Source of the DNA: Mediterraneibacter gnavus ATCC 29149
Lineage (GTDB): Bacteria > Bacillota > Clostridia > Lachnospirales > Lachnospiraceae
Length of the DNA stretch: 64,000 nt
Direction of reading: 5' to 3'
NCBI RefSeq assembly: GCF_008121495.1
Contig: NZ_CP043051.1
Coordinates: 3,472,688-3,536,687 of the forward strand
The translations under genes were made by a program, and so were the position numbers. Below, piece after piece: positions 62,221 to 64,000 of the stretch. Every line of letters begins with the position of its first letter. Position 1 is the first letter of the stretch. The notes under the pieces were generated by a model. The model did no database searches. It was not told where the DNA came from and was given only the letters and a program-made list of their open reading frames with translations.

Positions 62221-62330
62221 ACGAATATTGTATCATCTTCGGAAACAGCTTGCAAGCGGAACATTTGTTCATGTGCTGGCTGTTATTTTTGTACCCAAAT
62301 TTAAATACAATAACATAGGAGTGTGATACA

Positions 62331-63863
62331 ATGTCTTATTTTATCTACGCCAGAAAATCCAGAAAAGACGCCGAACTGGAAGCGCTAGGGATTGATGTTC
62401 TGGAACGCCACATTACTACCCTGTTAGAGTTGGCAAAGACTCTCTCTCTTCCGATCGGTGCGATTTACAGGGAAGTTGTGTCTGGAGACAGTATCGATGC
62501 CCGTCCAGTCATGACGCAAGTACTATCCGAGGTGGAAGCCTGTATGTGGGATGGTGCCCTCGTAATGGACGTAGATCGTCTGGCCAGAGGTGATACGATC
62601 GATCAGGGGCGTGTGCAGCGTGCATTTTTTTATTCCAACACCCGGATTGTAACACCAAATAAAACCTACGATCCTGCAAACGAGTATGATAATGAGTACT
62701 TTGAGTTCAGTTTATTTATGAGCCGCCGGGAGTACGCCACAATCAAGCGCCGAATGCAGCGTGGCAGGGAACGTTCCAGTTCTGACGGTTATTACGTTGG
62801 CAATGTTGCCCCTTATGGATGGGAGCGCGTCATTGCGCCGGATGGAAAACACTACTCTCTCGCCCCACATCAGACAGAAGCACCCGTCCTTGATCTAATG
62901 TATGATCTGTGCGGAAATAAGCAGTACGGATACCAGAAAGCCTGTACCTATATGTCCAATATGGGGATCCTTGCAAGGAGTGGCAAACCTTTTACGCCAT
63001 CTACTTTAAAAGGGATTATCTCAAATCCAGCAAACATCGGTAAAGTCCGCTGGGGGCATCGTAAGACTGTCAGGGCTGTAAAAGATGGGCGTGTAGTAAA
63101 GTCCCGTCCAAAAGCCACAGATTACATCCTCTCAGATGCGGCATGGGCGCCACGGATCAGCCCAGACTTATTTAAACGCGCGAACCAACCAAAAGGATGT
63201 TTTTCTGCTCCAGTCAGAAACGACAGACCGATACAAAATCTATTTGCAGGTCTGGTCAGATGCTCGCAATGCGGCCGGCTTATGGTCCGCAAGAAAGCGC
63301 AGACGAAAACGCCCTATGATGTGCTGATCTGCCAGTATACCGAATGTTCCACGGTCGGAATACGGATTGATGAACTGGAAGAAGCTCTTCTGGGGTGGCT
63401 GAAAGACTACATAGCCAAATATGAATTTGCTGACACTCATGAGGAAGATACTGCTGCTATTGCCGCAAAAGAATTGATCGTCACAAATTTTGAGACTGAA
63501 CATCAGACGCTTTTAAAGCAGAGGGAATCCTTATTCGATTTTTTAGAGCAGGGAATTTACACAAAAGAAATTTTTATTGAGCGTTCGAATGCACTGGAGC
63601 AGCGGATCAGAGACTGCATGAATAACATCACTGCTGCCCGTGAAGATTTGCATACCACAATCGCAAGACAGGCAAACCGGAAAAATTTTGTGCCGAAGTG
63701 CAAGAATTTATTGAGTGAGTGGGACTCTCTGACTGTCTCGGAAAAGAACAGCGCCTTGAGACAGCTGATTGACAGGATTGTTCTGACTAAGACGAAGCGG
63801 AACAAGAAAAACCAGAAAAACTCTGAATTCACAATCGATGTGTACCCGAAAGTGCCGAAATAA
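62331..63863 (+). CDS. Large serine recombinase (phage integrase)
   Basis: 510 residues. The resolvase domain begins MSYFIYARKSRKD with the catalytic Ser10. VMDVDRLARGDTIDQGRVQ and REYATIKRRMQRGRE complete it. A recombinase domain (YGYQKACTYMSNMGI), a zinc ribbon (CSQCGRLMVRKK ... CQYTECS) and a coiled coil follow. The stop lies about 40 bp from the cotJC junction, the usual place for an attachment site. RBS is weak, AGGAGTGTGATACA upstream of ATG. Confidence 0.93.
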   Translation: MSYFIYARKSRKDAELEALGIDVLERHITTLLELAKTLSLPIGAIYREVVSGDSIDARPVMTQVLSEVEACMWDGALVMDVDRLARGDTIDQGRVQRAFFYSNTRIVTPNKTYDPANEYDNEYFEFSLFMSRREYATIKRRMQRGRERSSSDGYYVGNVAPYGWERVIAPDGKHYSLAPHQTEAPVLDLMYDLCGNKQYGYQKACTYMSNMGILARSGKPFTPSTLKGIISNPANIGKVRWGHRKTVRAVKDGRVVKSRPKATDYILSDAAWAPRISPDLFKRANQPKGCFSAPVRNDRPIQNLFAGLVRCSQCGRLMVRKKAQTKTPYDVLICQYTECSTVGIRIDELEEALLGWLKDYIAKYEFADTHEEDTAAIAAKELIVTNFETEHQTLLKQRESLFDFLEQGIYTKEIFIERSNALEQRIRDCMNNITAAREDLHTTIARQANRKNFVPKCKNLLSEWDSLTVSEKNSALRQLIDRIVLTKTKRNKKNQKNSEFTIDVYPKVPK

Positions 63864-63885
63864 CGGTGCTTTCGGAGTATATTTA

Positions 63886-64000
63886 TTAGTTGCATCTTCT
63901 ACGAGCGTATTCCTCCGTGCCGATATCCGTAAGTGTTGCGGTCACCTCTTTATATGGCATGGTATACCGCTGAGATAAATACCGCATTGATGCAGCGAGC
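63886..64000 (-). pseudogene. cotJC: N-terminal part of cotJC, continuing beyond the window
   Basis: The minus strand encodes LAASMRYLSQRYTMPYKEVT, then TLTDIGTEEYA, the ferritin-like core of CotJC before its second metal site. At 63900 the match ends and seven codons later a stop follows. The rest of the 5' part and the promoter lie outside the window. Compared with homologues, about 65 residues are missing between this part and the fragment at 48917-49150. Confidence 0.85.

Larger units (their letters stand above)
57836..63900. mobile_element. Remnant of a temperate phage, integrase end
   Basis: Contains minus-strand small phage genes (truncated tail gene, Prp, Rha, DUF739), a divergent CI-type switch at 60.4-60.6 kb, ImmA/IrrE, a lipoprotein and a large serine recombinase at the right end. 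Capsid, terminase, portal and lysis genes are absent. One end (near 63900) touches cotJC and should be the attachment junction; the other (57836) is a raw break against the ICE. Confidence 0.8.

Noticed and set aside
49151..63885. A skin-like element that restores cotJC by clean excision
   Set aside because: About 65 residues of the target gene are missing and the two ends share no evident core longer than a few bases, so precise restoration is unlikely as the sequence stands.
1..64000. CRISPR arrays, rRNA operons, insertion sequences with terminal repeats
   Set aside because: No regularly spaced direct repeats with spacers, no rRNA-like sequence and no transposase with flanking inverted repeats were found; the Rpn gene is transposase-like in name only.

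Overview
The window looks like the chromosome of a spore-forming, low-to-mid GC Lachnospiraceae bacterium (Clostridia). The evidence is a sigE/spoIIGA/sigG sporulation block, a Clostridia-type dcw cluster, lineage-typical hypothetical families (resembling DUF5716/DUF5717), strong AGGAGG ribosome binding sites and a split manganese-catalase-type spore coat gene (cotJC). Genus-level placement is not possible from the sequence alone.

Layout. 1-5.3 kb (minus strand): purC-purF, then a fructose operon fruR-fruK-fruA whose PTS permease gene is a wreck (one frameshift and apparently three internal deletions). 5.4-10.7 kb: a three-gene operon of poorly described proteins (a 1107-residue protein, a 427-residue protein with a faint Hsp70/actin look, and a helical-repeat protein). 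10.8-12.9 kb: a plus-strand PLP aminotransferase and a frameshifted Rpn-type nuclease gene. 13.2-17.0 kb: moxR - DUF58 - transglutaminase operon. 17.2-19.2 kb (plus): a phasin-like protein translationally coupled to a UbiB-family kinase. 19.2-24.2 kb: pth - mfd - SurA/PrsA-like lipoprotein. 24.4-30.6 kb: a membrane-anchored protein, a HAD phosphatase, sigG, two tiny unlisted genes, a beta-CASP metallo-hydrolase, sigE and spoIIGA. 30.8-42.4 kb: a dcw cluster read right to left as mraZ-rsmH-ftsL-ftsI-(second class B PBP)-mraY-murD-ftsW-ftsQ-ftsZ, with no murG, murB or murC. It is headed by a seven-fold 10-bp-phased array that looks like a MraZ operator. 42.5-48.6 kb: a small membrane protein, DegV, a second FtsW/RodA protein, asnB and a glycosyltransferase-like protein. 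A tRNA-Pro(GGG) follows.

48.9-64 kb is accessory DNA lying inside cotJC. The 3' part of cotJC is at 48917-49150 and a more N-terminal part at 63886-64000, both on the minus strand. Between them lie the left part of a Tn916-like ICE (adhesin, two DUF961 genes, three AT-rich cargo genes, FtsK-type coupling protein, oriT, MobT relaxase, DUF3789, TcpD) and a piece of prophage (truncated tail gene, Prp protease, small genes, Rha, DUF739/CI switch, ImmA/IrrE, lipoprotein, large serine recombinase). The two meet abruptly at 57835/57836, cutting a phage tail gene directly after the tcpD stop codon. About 65 residues of cotJC are missing. The simplest history I can propose is two insertions into cotJC followed by one deletion that fused the elements; an assembly chimera is the main alternative.

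How it works together: the chromosomal part is mainly division, peptidoglycan synthesis and sporulation control. Two perfect Spo0A boxes lie between ftsZ and spoIIGA, one of them in the loop of the ftsZ terminator. A terminator-like hairpin sits directly before the second PBP gene.
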